Counted from the stretch's first letter, positions 8,508 through 17,382 are shown. The stretch is DNA of 64,000 nucleotides from JAWKTT01 sp041398965 (GCA_041398965.1 JAWKTT010000027.1:1-64000), one strand, 5' to 3'. Notes: generated by a model not told the origin, from the letters alone. Program-made: numbers and translations.

Positions 8508-9323
8508 ATGACGATCTCGGAACGCTTTGCAGCTGTTCGCCAAGAGGGGCGGATGGCCTTTATGCCTTTTATTACTGCGGGCGACCCCGACATGCAGGGG
8601 ACAGCCGAGCTGACGGCCACGCTCGAACAGCAAGGGGTCGACCTGATCGAAGTCGGATTCCCGTACAGCGACCCCATCGCCGACGGGCCGGTAATTCAAG
8701 CCTCCTACACCCGTTCGCTCGCTCATAAGTTGACGGTCTCGCAAATCTTCGCCGGGTTTCGATCTGTCCGCGACGTGAGTTCGTCCGGACCTCCACTTGT
8801 GGCGATGGTCTCGTATGCCCTTCTCTTTCGGAAAGGGGTCGCTTCCTTTCTCGATGCGGCCAAGGATGCCGGCTTCTCAGGCTTGATTGTCCCCGATCTT
8901 CCGGGAGATGAAGCGGGCGAACTCTTTCAACTCGTCCAGGCACGCGGTCTCGATCTCATTCAACTGGTCGCCCCCACGACCCCCCGCGAACGAGTTCGGG
9001 AAATCCTCAAGTCGTGCAGCGGCTTCGTCTACTGTATCGCTGTCGCTGGCATTACCGGCGAACGGGAAAAGGTCGCCGATGCTCTGCTCGATCAGCTGAA
9101 ATGGCTGAAGGAAGAGACCGTTCTCCCTCTCGCCGTCGGTTTCGGAATCAGCAAACCCGAGCATGTCGAACCACTGCGAGGCTTGGCCGACGGAGTCATC
9201 GTCGGCTCCGCAATTGTCCGACAGATCGAAGCTCTCTCGACCTCGGGAGCCGACCGTCAACGAACGTTGGAATCGATCGGTCAATTTGCCAACTCCATGA
9301 TGGTCGCCTGTCGAAAACCGTAA
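8508..9323 (+). CDS. trpA: Tryptophan synthase alpha subunit
   Basis: 271 residues, the usual length. TrpA cleaves indole-3-glycerol phosphate to indole and glyceraldehyde 3-phosphate and passes indole to TrpB. The catalytic Glu lies in DLIEVGFPYSDPIADGP (residues 45-61) and the catalytic Asp in the same segment (SDPIADGP). The phosphate-binding parts AVAGITGER and AVGFGISKPEHV are present. ADGVIVGSAIV near 225 is also typical. No trpB or other trp genes lie next to it, so the pathway genes are dispersed, as is common in planctomycetes. It stands alone between the Tad cluster and the ASCH-domain gene. Confidence 0.96.
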   Translation: MTISERFAAVRQEGRMAFMPFITAGDPDMQGTAELTATLEQQGVDLIEVGFPYSDPIADGPVIQASYTRSLAHKLTVSQIFAGFRSVRDVSSSGPPLVAMVSYALLFRKGVASFLDAAKDAGFSGLIVPDLPGDEAGELFQLVQARGLDLIQLVAPTTPRERVREILKSCSGFVYCIAVAGITGEREKVADALLDQLKWLKEETVLPLAVGFGISKPEHVEPLRGLADGVIVGSAIVRQIEALSTSGADRQRTLESIGQFANSMMVACRKP

Positions 9324-9444
9324 GACTCCACCTCATCCCCTTCAAGCGACGGACATCCACGATCGTCGCTCGGGAGCCTGCAACACAGCCGAACGACTCG
9401 TGGTCATCACTCGCATTCAAGCCACACGCGAAGGTTGGACATCG

Positions 9445-10440
9445 ATGGCCGACGTGCTGATCTATTGGCGCGATTTTCAACGCAACCGCAGCCCTGACAC
9501 GGCGACACGGACGACGCATCGCTGGCACTCGAATGCCGGGGTGCTCTCGGAGCTGATCGCCGGGGATCGGCTATGGTTGGTCACTTCCGGCAGTGCGGCT
9601 CGTTGCAATCCCCCGACAGCCGGGTTCCTCGTCGACCTCTGGGATGTCGCTCAGGTCATTCCGAACCCAGGTGATGACTCTGACTATCCGAGCGATCGGT
9701 ATCGCTACCGGGTCGAATGCACCCGTGCTCCAGAGGCCCCGCGCAGTCCGATTGACGTTGACGACATCCTCCGGAGTGACTCACAGCCTGCGCATCTCCC
9801 GATCGGCAAATTTCTTCAAGGCCCCCGCCGTCTCGATCCAGTCCGACTCGATGGTTTAGGGCAAGCCCTCTCTCGCCCCCCGGCTGTGGTTCTCGACGAA
9901 GACTCTCAATTGCTCTCGGAACAACAGGCGTCACCCGTGAGCGAACGACGTGTCACTGCGACAACAGTGACACCGCAAGTCAAACGGTCGCGTCAACAGG
10001 AGACTTACGGGACTTCCGAGATGGACCGCGAACTGGTCGCGCTCGGCATCCGCCAACCTTGGGCCGAGTTGATTTTGCGTGGAATCAAGACGATCGAAGT
10101 CCGCACGCTGGAGACGAATCATCGGGGGCCCATCTACCTCTATGCTTCGAAGGAATTGGCGGACACTCCGGCGGCACGGGCTGCCATCGCCCAGCATGGT
10201 CTCGATGTCGATACACTGCCTCGCGGATTGTTGTTAGGGACCGTCGAGATCGTCGATTGCCGCATCGCAGAACGAACCGACGCCTCGGCCGCGTGTCTCC
10301 CCGCAACGATGTTGGACGACAAGAAAGCATGGGTCGTTTCCAGTCCGCAACGACTGGAGGTGCCGGTCCGCCCTCGGTTTCTTCCCTATGGTGTCTGGTT
10401 CTATCCATTCCGCCGCAAGCGCGACGACGCCGCAAGTTGA
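9445..10440 (+). CDS. Two-domain PUA-like protein with C-terminal ASCH domain
   Basis: 331 residues from ATG 9445. A GTG at 9400 is possible, but the N-terminus MADVLIYWRDFQRN looks like a natural start. The C-terminal ~130 residues form an ASCH domain (ALGIRQPWAELILRGIKTIE, then RGPIYLYASKELAD, GLLLGTVEIVDC and KAWVVSSPQRLEVPV), a PUA-like fold expected to bind RNA or modified nucleotides. The N-terminal ~150 residues (RWHSNAGVLSELIAGDRLWLV, GFLVDLWDVAQV, LQGPRRLDPVRL) also read like a beta-rich PUA/EVE-type domain, though less certainly. A Ser/Gln-rich linker of about 40 residues joins them. The gene lies 84 bases upstream of an RNA methyltransferase gene. No function is assigned. Confidence 0.75.
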   Translation: MADVLIYWRDFQRNRSPDTATRTTHRWHSNAGVLSELIAGDRLWLVTSGSAARCNPPTAGFLVDLWDVAQVIPNPGDDSDYPSDRYRYRVECTRAPEAPRSPIDVDDILRSDSQPAHLPIGKFLQGPRRLDPVRLDGLGQALSRPPAVVLDEDSQLLSEQQASPVSERRVTATTVTPQVKRSRQQETYGTSEMDRELVALGIRQPWAELILRGIKTIEVRTLETNHRGPIYLYASKELADTPAARAAIAQHGLDVDTLPRGLLLGTVEIVDCRIAERTDASAACLPATMLDDKKAWVVSSPQRLEVPVRPRFLPYGVWFYPFRRKRDDAAS

Positions 10441-10524
10441 GCCGCAAATATCTCACGACGTCGTTGGTATGACTTCTGTTTTGTATGACTTCTGTTCCGA
10501 CCTATTACTCCGTATCGACTCCGC

Positions 10525-11688
10525 ATGTTTCCGATTATTGCGACCACTGCCTTTGGACTCGAAGCCATCGTTGCCCGCGAGCTGAAGGCTCTCGGGTATG
10601 CCGATGTTGTCGTGCAAGATGGACGTGTCCGGTTCCTGGGTGAACTGCGAGATGTCTGCCGAGCGAACCTTTGGCTCCGATCAGCTGAACGAGTGCTCAT
10701 CGAAGTGGGCAGTTTTGAAGCCCATGATTTCGGCGAACTCTTCGATCAGACGTATGCTCTCCCGTGGGAAGAGTGGCTCCCGGTCGATGCGGAGTTTCCC
10801 GTCAATGGTCGGAGCGTTCGCTCTCAACTGCACAGCGTTCCCGACTGCCAGCGCATCATTAAGAAGGGGGTCGTCGAACGTTTGAAGTCGAAGTATGCGG
10901 TTGACTGGTTCGAGGAGACCGGCCCCAAGGTCGGCATCGACATGACCTTGCTCAAAGACCAATGCACGATCTGTCTCGACACCTCGGGCCCCGGTCTGCA
11001 TCGTCGAGGATACCGCGCGCTCACTGGCGAGGCCCCCATCCGCGAGACCTTAGCAGCCGCGATGATTCAACTAAGTTACTGGAACCGCGAACGACTTCTC
11101 GTCGATCCCTGCTGTGGCACCGGAACGATCCTTATCGAGGCGGCCCTTATCGGTCGCAACATGGCCCCCGGCCTCAATCGAACTTTTGCCGCAGAGTCCT
11201 GGCCCGTTTTCTCGGAGGAACTCTGGCACGATGTTCGCGAGGAGGCGAGGGCGGCCATTCTGCCCCCTCTTCCAGAGAAACTGGCTGGCTATGACAACGA
11301 CTGGCGCCCACTGAAACTGGCACGCGAAGCAGCCCGTGATGCCGGTGTCTTCGACGACCTACATCTGCAACAACGTCCACTGTCTGAGTTTAAGACATCA
11401 CAAAAATATGGATGTCTGATTACGAATCCTCCTTACGGAGAACGGCTCGGCGAGTTGGCCGAGGTCGAAGAACTTTATCGCACGATGGGGAAGTTGTGGC
11501 GAGAACTCGACACTTGGTCCATCTATGTCATCACGTCGCATCCACGATTTGAAGCGTTGTATGGCCGAAAGAGCGAACGACGACGCAAGTTGTTCAACGG
11601 GCGAATTGAATGTACGTACTACCAATACCCCGGCCCTCGCCCACCTCGTCCCACCTCGACCGACATCATCCCGCCAGTCGAAGAATGA
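10525..11688 (+). CDS. THUMP-domain class I RNA methyltransferase (RlmL/YpsC-like)
   Basis: 387 residues. The N-terminal ferredoxin-like plus THUMP region (1-160) opens with TTAFGLEAIVARELKALGY, as in RlmL and YpsC. The Rossmann methyltransferase domain has the SAM-binding motif VDPCCGTGTILIEAA near residue 195 and the amino-methyltransferase motif NPPYGER near 305. That motif is typical of N2-methylguanosine or N6-methyladenine enzymes. By family the likely product is N2-methylguanosine in 23S rRNA (m2G2445-type), but the exact target cannot be read from sequence. It lacks the second RlmK domain of the E. coli fusion. The tail is Pro-rich (PGPRPPRPTS). Confidence 0.9.
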   Translation: MFPIIATTAFGLEAIVARELKALGYADVVVQDGRVRFLGELRDVCRANLWLRSAERVLIEVGSFEAHDFGELFDQTYALPWEEWLPVDAEFPVNGRSVRSQLHSVPDCQRIIKKGVVERLKSKYAVDWFEETGPKVGIDMTLLKDQCTICLDTSGPGLHRRGYRALTGEAPIRETLAAAMIQLSYWNRERLLVDPCCGTGTILIEAALIGRNMAPGLNRTFAAESWPVFSEELWHDVREEARAAILPPLPEKLAGYDNDWRPLKLAREAARDAGVFDDLHLQQRPLSEFKTSQKYGCLITNPPYGERLGELAEVEELYRTMGKLWRELDTWSIYVITSHPRFEALYGRKSERRRKLFNGRIECTYYQYPGPRPPRPTSTDIIPPVEE

Positions 11689-11941
11689 GTTGGCAGAAAA
11701 ATCCACGATGAAACGTCACTTCGACACAGACAACGAACCCGTGAAAAAGTGGCTCCTCACACCTTGTTGAACCTGAGGCAACGGACATAGAATGAAGCGA
11801 CATGTCAAGCAGCCATCAATCAGCCGATATGCGTTCTGGGCTGACGCGATGGCACTCACTGGCGTTAACACGAATCGAGCGGGGGCCTGGACAGGCGGTC
11901 CAAAGGTGCAGGCGATGGATTGAGGTCTCGACTTTGAAAGA

Positions 11942-12619
11942 GTGATTCACGTGCGGCAATATGACTTCGAGGCGAGCGTTGGATACTGGCTCTGTGTGAG
12001 TTCTCACGCAGTCCGTCGGGCGTTTGAGTGCCGACTTGCCGAAACGGGAATGACCTTGCGTCAGTGGGAGGTGCTCGCCTGGCTTTCTTGTGATGGGAAT
12101 GCATCACAGGCTCAGTTGGCAGATTGTCTGGGAATCGAGGCGAACACGCTCGGGGGTGTCATCGACCGTATGGTGCGTGATGGATGGATTGAACGTTCGC
12201 CGCACGAAGAGGACCGTCGTCGTAAACGATTGACGGCAACCCCCAAGGCAGAAGCGGCCTGGGAAGAGTCGATCGAGATTTGTCGACAAGTTCGTCAACA
12301 GGCCGTTGCCGGGATTTCGCCCGCCGAGTTGACCGCACTCAAACGGGTTTGTGAAACGATCCGGGCCAATCTCGCTGGCATCGGGATGACCGAGGACTCC
12401 GACGAGTCAATGCTTGATGAGGTCCTGTTGGACGTGACCAATGCTGACGTGCCACAACCCAGGGCCAAAGGGCCAGACGTGACGAAGCCACACTCCAAGA
12501 AGGGGTTGCCGACCACGACATCCGATCTCGTCGCCGACACCAACCAGGAGGCCTCGCCCACGCAAGCGCCCCTTGAAAGACAGCAGCCGGAATCGGACGG
12601 CGGCCCCTTACTCTCCTAA
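11942..12619 (+). CDS. MarR-family transcriptional regulator
   Basis: 225 residues starting at GTG 11942. Residues 10-150 form the winged-helix MarR domain: TLRQWEVLAWLSCDGNASQA, then the recognition helix GIEANTLGGVIDRMVRDGWI and the wing SPHEEDRRRKRLTATPKA. The region is followed by a dimerisation helix. Beyond residue ~155 comes an atypical, probably disordered 70-residue tail rich in Pro, Thr, Lys and Asp. The stop overlaps the convergent sigma-factor gene by 12 bases. No ligand or target operon is evident, since the adjacent upstream gene is a methyltransferase on the same strand 253 bases away. Confidence 0.88.
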   Translation: MIHVRQYDFEASVGYWLCVSSHAVRRAFECRLAETGMTLRQWEVLAWLSCDGNASQAQLADCLGIEANTLGGVIDRMVRDGWIERSPHEEDRRRKRLTATPKAEAAWEESIEICRQVRQQAVAGISPAELTALKRVCETIRANLAGIGMTEDSDESMLDEVLLDVTNADVPQPRAKGPDVTKPHSKKGLPTTTSDLVADTNQEASPTQAPLERQQPESDGGPLLS

Positions 12620-13465
12620 CAGTCCACGATTCAGACGTGTCAGTGCTTCTTGTTCGATCTGTCGAACACGTTCCCGAGTCAGACCGAGTGCTTCTCCGAT
12701 TTCCTTCAAAGTCTTCGGCTCACCATCGTCCAAGCCGAAGCGAAGTCGCAGAATGCTCGCTTCTCGCGGGTCCATGTTTTCCAGCATTTTATGGACATGC
12801 TTCAGGCTATCCTGGTCTGTCAGTTCCACTTCGGGGCCGGGTGACCGATCGTCGGGAATGACGTCCCCTAACGAGAATCCTTCCGCATCGTCCGATTGTG
12901 GCGTCGCGTTATACAACTGAATCGCCTTCTTCACGATGCGGAGTTTCTTGGGGGGAATCTCCAGTTCGCGGGCAATCTCCTCTGCCGTCGGTGTCCGGCC
13001 CAGTTCATCATTCAACTTCGCATTCGCCTTCCGCCACTTCGAGAGCAGTTCGACCATGTAGGCCGGAATACGGATCGTCTTCCCGGAATTCACCAGTGCG
13101 CGCTTGATGGACTGCTTAATCCAATAGCTGGCATAAGTGCTGAAACGGGTATTCATCTCTGGGTCAAAACCCTCGACCGCTCGCAACAGACCGAGGTTTC
13201 CCTCTTCAATGAGGTCTTGCAGGGCCATCCCACGGCTGTTGTAGCCACGGGCAATGTTGACGACGAGCCGTAAGTTGGCGCGAACCATCCGATCCCGAGC
13301 GGAGGCATCGCCGTCAGCAATTCGATAGGCGAGTTCCTTCTCCTCTTCAGCGGTGAGGAGTGCGGTCTCGTTGATCTCGCGGAGATACGTCTCGAAGGGG
13401 CTCTGGACACCCCGGGACGGACGACGGCGAGTGTTGGCGTTGCTGGTATGATTCATGAGAGTCAT
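12608..13465 (-). CDS. RNA polymerase sigma-70 factor, primary (SigA/RpoD-like)
   Basis: 285 residues. Region 1.2 is SPFETYLREINETALLTAEE, and regions 2.1-2.4 include RMVRANLRLVVNIARGYNSRG, LIEEGNLGLLRAVEGFDP and FSTYASYWIKQSIKRALVN. Region 3 includes RIPAYMVELLSKWRKAN, and region 4.2 is TLKEIGEALGLTRERVRQIE. The protein lacks region 1.1, so it is either a short primary factor or a group 2 factor. The region 2.4 and 4.2 sequences are close to SigA and predict recognition of TTGACA/TATAAT-type promoters, such as the one at 17232. A second ATG at residue 4 could also serve. The 3' end overlaps the convergent MarR gene. The upstream region holds three ACCGGT palindromes. Confidence 0.95.
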   Translation of the reverse strand: MTLMNHTSNANTRRRPSRGVQSPFETYLREINETALLTAEEEKELAYRIADGDASARDRMVRANLRLVVNIARGYNSRGMALQDLIEEGNLGLLRAVEGFDPEMNTRFSTYASYWIKQSIKRALVNSGKTIRIPAYMVELLSKWRKANAKLNDELGRTPTAEEIARELEIPPKKLRIVKKAIQLYNATPQSDDAEGFSLGDVIPDDRSPGPEVELTDQDSLKHVHKMLENMDPREASILRLRFGLDDGEPKTLKEIGEALGLTRERVRQIEQEALTRLNRGLLGE

Positions 13466-13710
13466 CGGTGCCTGGCGGGCAAAACTCGGAGGTTTCCGGA
13501 AGGAAACGACGGTCGGGAGATAACGTCAATCTGTCCGATACGTGTCGTTCGCCTGATTCGACCTGCGGGTTTCGAACTTAGTTGCAGTGGAGAGCCGGGA
13601 GTTTGCGGATTCGTTCCGCTCCCGTCTCGTTCATCCCGTCCGTGAACCGTCTTCTCTTTCATCGACGAACCGGCAGACTTCGCTTGACCCCAATGGACAG
13701 GGATCGGGCT

Positions 13711-13782
13711 GAACCGGTTCCGCCGACTACATCATCCGACCAGAGAGATTGGATTGGACCGGTCCGGCAACTCAGACCGGTC
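13711..13782. promoter_or_regulatory. Three ACCGGT-centred palindromes, possible operator
   Basis: Perfect palindromes occur at 13711-13720 (GAACCGGTTC), 13756-13765 (GGACCGGTCC) and 13775-13782 (GACCGGTC). Centre-to-centre distances are 45 and 18 bases. They lie about 250-320 bases upstream of the sigma-factor start and 220-300 bases upstream of the divergent gene. Shared cores of this kind are typical of binding sites for a dimeric regulator. The regulator is not known. Confidence 0.4.
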
Positions 13783-13876
13783 GTACCACATAGGCAATCT
13801 GCGGGGAGAGTCACGCTTGCAATTCAACGCAGCAGGCGGAATGATGGGACACCGACCTTGGTGCCGTCACGAGTCG

Positions 13877-13951
13877 TGGTGATCGTCCCCTTTCGCTCCG
13901 CGAAAGGAACGTTTCTTTCGCGGAGCGAAAGGCGACTGTCAGCTATCACCA
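13877..13951. repeat. Nested inverted repeat, possible miniature mobile or terminator element
   Basis: Two perfect 18-base arms at 13889-13906 and 13915-13932 are separated by 8 bases. Each arm is itself partly palindromic (CTTTCGC...GCGAAAG). Outer short arms TGGTGAT (13877-13883) and ATCACCA (13945-13951) extend the symmetry. There is no U-tract. The layout suggests a dispersed palindromic element rather than a simple terminator. Confidence 0.6.
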
Positions 13952-14004
13952 ACCATTCGTCCCGGTCTTGTTTCACCGATTGACCTTCATCGCACGAGGG
14001 AGCC

Positions 14005-14892
14005 ATGCCACACCTGTTGCCATACGGACGATTCTCCCGCTCGCTGCTGTTGATGGCCGTCGCCCTCTTGGGGATGGGGCAGAACGGATGGGGACAATGG
14101 GGGCACGTTGCGGGGAAGGTTTTACTGGATGGGGAGATTCCCGTCCTCCCCCCGAAAGTGGAGCCGGGGTCTTCAAGCGCCAAGTTGTGTGGCCAAAACG
14201 AGATTCCCGACTACACCTTCAAAGTCGACCCCAAGACGCACGGAATCTCCGACGTCTTCATCTTGATCCGTCAACGCCCCGCGAAGATTCATCCTGATCT
14301 CGAACCGATCCCTCGTCGGCCCCAGAAGTCACCCCCCAAGCCGACCGAGAAAGAGCCGACACAAGCAGCACTGGCAGAGAGAACACTGGCAGAGACTGAA
14401 AAATCGGACGAACCGCAGGGGTTGGTTGTCAACGTCAAAGGGTGTCAGTTCTTCCCTTACACCATGATCGTTCGGATCGGTCAACCTGTGAGAATCACAT
14501 CATCCGATGTAGTCCTTCATCACATTCGCCCCTTCTACATCTTGAACTATGGGTGGGGAGCAATGCTCGCTGGCCCGGAAGACTACTCAGATGTCCCCCA
14601 ATCTAGTCTTAAGAAGCCCGAACCGTTACCAACGCTAGTGACGTGCGACGTCTACTCCCACATGGAGTCTTGGTGGTACGTCAGCGATCATCCCTATCAT
14701 GCCATCACCGACGCCCAAGGGGGCTTCCGCATCGACAATCTCCCGGTCGGCGAGCACACGCTCACCATCTGGCACAGCCGAACGGGCTACATCATCAAGA
14801 GTCTCACCGTAAAGATTCAAAACGACACCACGACAACGCTCGAACCAATCAAGGTCCCCGTTGCTCGTTTTGACAAAAAGCCGAAATCCTGA
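14005..14892 (+). CDS. Secreted cupredoxin-like protein with carboxypeptidase-regulatory-like end
   Basis: 295 residues with a signal peptide (RSLLLMAVALLGMGQNGWGQ). The middle is a Pro/Lys-rich linker. From residue ~140 comes a plastocyanin-like part: VVNVKGCQFFPYTMIVRIGQ, then HHIRPF and VTCDVYSHMESWWYV, where His, Cys, His and Met are the kind of residues that bind type 1 copper. The segment DHPYHAITDAQGGFRIDNLP with GEHTLTIWHSRTGY matches the beta-sandwich seen in methylamine-utilisation-like and carboxypeptidase-regulatory-like proteins of planctomycetes. It is probably periplasmic and may carry electrons or copper. No redox partner gene is adjacent. Confidence 0.7.
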   Translation: MPHLLPYGRFSRSLLLMAVALLGMGQNGWGQWGHVAGKVLLDGEIPVLPPKVEPGSSSAKLCGQNEIPDYTFKVDPKTHGISDVFILIRQRPAKIHPDLEPIPRRPQKSPPKPTEKEPTQAALAERTLAETEKSDEPQGLVVNVKGCQFFPYTMIVRIGQPVRITSSDVVLHHIRPFYILNYGWGAMLAGPEDYSDVPQSSLKKPEPLPTLVTCDVYSHMESWWYVSDHPYHAITDAQGGFRIDNLPVGEHTLTIWHSRTGYIIKSLTVKIQNDTTTTLEPIKVPVARFDKKPKS

Positions 14893-15110
14893 ACTCAACA
14901 GCGAAGCGGAGCGGTAAGTGAAATACGGGGACATCTGCCGACAGAGAACTCTTTCTCCTCCGCAGTTGACGATCCGAATTCAACAAACGCTTCAATCAGT
15001 GAGAGAACGAACGGTGTTCTCTACCTTGCACGAAACAAATCATACCGAATAGCACTTCCTTTTACTTATCATCGACTCACCCTGTCGCCAATCTTTGGAG
15101 ATAACGTCTT

Positions 15111-17078
15111 ATGCTCGCGATCGTGAATCCTTCCTGGAAGAACATGGCCCTCTTCGTGCTCTGTATGGAAGTGGTCAGTCTCTTCGGGCTCTCGGGCATT
15201 TCGTCGGCGGAAGGTGCGGAGCGGAAGCCGAATATCGTTTATATCATCGCAGACGAGATTGGCTACTATGAGTTATCGTGCTTAGGAAACGAACGAATCA
15301 AGACGCCGAACATCGACAAGATGGCGACGGAAGGTCTTCGTTTTACAGAGATGCTCGCAGGGTCTTCTGTCTGTGCCCCAACGCGGTGTTGCCTGCTGAC
15401 GGGGAAGCACAGCGGGCATACTTCCGTCCGATCCAATGGCGGCGGAACTCCGCTGCGGGCCGACGAAGAGACGATTGCTTCTCTCCTCAAGAAACAAGGT
15501 TATGCCACTGGCGGGTTCGGCAAGTGGGGCTGTGGAGGTCGGGGATCGACTGGGGTTCCCGAAGATCATGGGTTCGACACCTTTCTGGGCTACTACGACC
15601 AAGTTCACGCCCATAGCTATTATCCCCCCTATATTGTCCAGAACAGTCAGGAGGTTCCGCTCGCCAATAATCACGGGGGATCAAACGGCGAAACCTATTC
15701 ACATTATGTGATCGTCGATGGAGCGATGAAATTTATTCGGGACCATCAGGATGAACCATTCTTTTGTTACATGCCCATCACGCCGCCGCACGGAATCTTC
15801 GATATTCCCGATGACGACCCCTCATGGCAGGAGTTTAAGGATCGCGACTGGCCCGAACAGGCGAAACGTTATGCGGCCATGGTGCATATGGTCGACCGCA
15901 ATGTCGGCGAGATACTTAAGCTATTAAAAGAACTCGGCCTTGAAGAGAACACCCTCGTCTTATTTACAGGTGACAACGGCGGAGCGGACTACTTCCGTGA
16001 CAAAGAGCATCCCCGTGGCTTCTTCGGGGCAAACGTCAACCCGCAAACGAAGGCGGAGTACCGTGGAGCAAAGGGGTCGCTATATGAGGGAGGTTTGCGA
16101 ATCCCGGCGATCGCTCGTTGGCCCGGTCGCATCGCCCCTGGAACCGTCACCACCCATCAGTGCTACTTCCCCGACCTGCTGCCCACCTTCTGCGAGCTGG
16201 CAGGGGCCAACGTACCAGCCGACGTCGACGGGCTGTCGATCATCCCGACACTGTTTGCCGGAGTGGACAAACAGGGGGCCAAGCAGAAGGAGCACGAGTA
16301 TCTGTATTGGGAGATCGGCAATCAGGTTGCGGTGAAGCAGGGGACATGGAAACTCTTCAAGCAGGAAGGGAAGAAGGGAAAAGGGAAGTCGGAGTGGGAA
16401 CTGTACGATCTCGCGAAAGACGTTTCGGAAACTCAAGATGTCTCCGCCGAGCATCCCGAGGTGCTCGCTCGAATGATCGCGTGGGCCACCGAAGCTCATA
16501 CACCGGTACAGGAAGGCACCTTCCACAGCACGGAAATGCACCAGCGAGACCGGCAAGCCAAATTCGGGTTCGACAAGGCACCGAAAGGCAAAGAGGGAGA
16601 TGTCACTGGGGAGAATGCCGTCTCAAACACGCTTCCCCAAGAGGGATTGGTGCCGACGAAGAATCTGAAGTTGCACTCGGTCAGCAGCGAGTCGACGTCC
16701 AACAAGAGAGAAGCCAAGAATGCCATCGATGGCAACCCGAACACGGTCTGGCATACGAAATTCAGCCCGACGCTCGACAAGCATCCCCACACAATGGTGA
16801 TCGATCTCGGTCAGGAGTATGAAGTGTCGGGCCTCCGTTACCTCGCTCGACAGGATGGCGGCTGGAACGGCAGCTTTAAAGACTGCGACCTTTCGATCAG
16901 CAACGACCCGACCACTTTCCCCGAGCCAGTCACCAAGGGGACCTTCAAGAAGGTTCGAACGTCACAAGAACTGACCTGTGAAAAGACCAAGGGCCGATAC
17001 GTTCGAATACGTGCCCTCTCCGAGGTCAACGACGGCCCATGGGCCTCTGCTGCGGAGATTGGGATCATCGGGAAGTGA
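15111..17078 (+). CDS. Secreted sulfatase with C-terminal F5/8 type C domain
   Basis: 655 residues. A signal peptide runs to about residue 35. The type I sulfatase domain follows (RKPNIVYIIADEIGYYELSC). The FGly-forming motif is SSVCAPTRCCLLTGKHSGH, with the CxPxR Cys near residue 87. The Lys motif is GGFGKWGCGGRGS and the distal metal site is LFTGDNGGADYF. The last 130 residues form an F5/8 type C (discoidin) domain (KLHSVSSESTSNKREAKNAI, NTVWHTKFSP, GRYVRIRALSEVNDG) that may bind a polysaccharide. Likely substrate: sulfated algal or mucin-type glycans, not determined. The first metal-binding pair is Asp-Glu instead of the usual Asp-Asp. A maturation enzyme (FGE or anSME) is not in the window. 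Confidence 0.92.
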   Translation: MLAIVNPSWKNMALFVLCMEVVSLFGLSGISSAEGAERKPNIVYIIADEIGYYELSCLGNERIKTPNIDKMATEGLRFTEMLAGSSVCAPTRCCLLTGKHSGHTSVRSNGGGTPLRADEETIASLLKKQGYATGGFGKWGCGGRGSTGVPEDHGFDTFLGYYDQVHAHSYYPPYIVQNSQEVPLANNHGGSNGETYSHYVIVDGAMKFIRDHQDEPFFCYMPITPPHGIFDIPDDDPSWQEFKDRDWPEQAKRYAAMVHMVDRNVGEILKLLKELGLEENTLVLFTGDNGGADYFRDKEHPRGFFGANVNPQTKAEYRGAKGSLYEGGLRIPAIARWPGRIAPGTVTTHQCYFPDLLPTFCELAGANVPADVDGLSIIPTLFAGVDKQGAKQKEHEYLYWEIGNQVAVKQGTWKLFKQEGKKGKGKSEWELYDLAKDVSETQDVSAEHPEVLARMIAWATEAHTPVQEGTFHSTEMHQRDRQAKFGFDKAPKGKEGDVTGENAVSNTLPQEGLVPTKNLKLHSVSSESTSNKREAKNAIDGNPNTVWHTKFSPTLDKHPHTMVIDLGQEYEVSGLRYLARQDGGWNGSFKDCDLSISNDPTTFPEPVTKGTFKKVRTSQELTCEKTKGRYVRIRALSEVNDGPWASAAEIGIIGK

Positions 17079-17382
17079 CAGGGGCCGTTCACATCCGAAT
17101 CGTGAAGCAATTCGGCTGTGGTCAGAAGATGTTAGTTTGAGAGTGATACGGAAAATAGAGTGAGTCATTGAGGGACAGAAGCTCTGCTGCAACAACCCAG
17201 ATTGCGCAGCCTGCGGGCGTTCTAAAACTTATTGACACTTTTTCTCAAGTTTCCGTATACTCCCGCCCCTGTCTGGCCGGTCGGTCGAGACGGTCTTTCA
17301 CTTCCTGGGCTGTTGGTTCCTGTCGACATGATCGGGCCTCAGCACAATCCCTCCTAATCTCCCTCCTACGGAAACCTCCACC
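17079..17382. other. Intergenic region upstream of lptD-like gene
   Basis: 304 bases with no coding sequence. It contains a sigma-70-type promoter at 17232-17261 that leaves a leader of about 115 bases before the TTG start at 17383. No other structure stands out. Confidence 0.6.
17232..17261 (+). promoter_or_regulatory. Sigma-70 promoter for the lptD-like operon
   Basis: TTGACA at 17232-17237 and TATACT at 17256-17261 are separated by 18 bases. The -35 box is perfect and the -10 box differs at one position from TATAAT. Predicted transcription start is near 17268. Confidence 0.65.

Larger units (their letters stand above)
13466..14004. other. 539-base non-coding region between divergent genes
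   Basis: Separates the sigma-factor gene (-) from the cupredoxin-like gene (+). It has no convincing coding sequence on either strand. It carries two notable structures listed separately: three ACCGGT-centred palindromes (13711-13782) and a large inverted repeat (13877-13951). Confidence 0.7.

Noticed and set aside
13582..13983. A 133-residue frame in the non-coding region beside the sigma gene
   Set aside because: It crosses the large inverted repeat and is Arg-rich in the way of random GC-rich frames.
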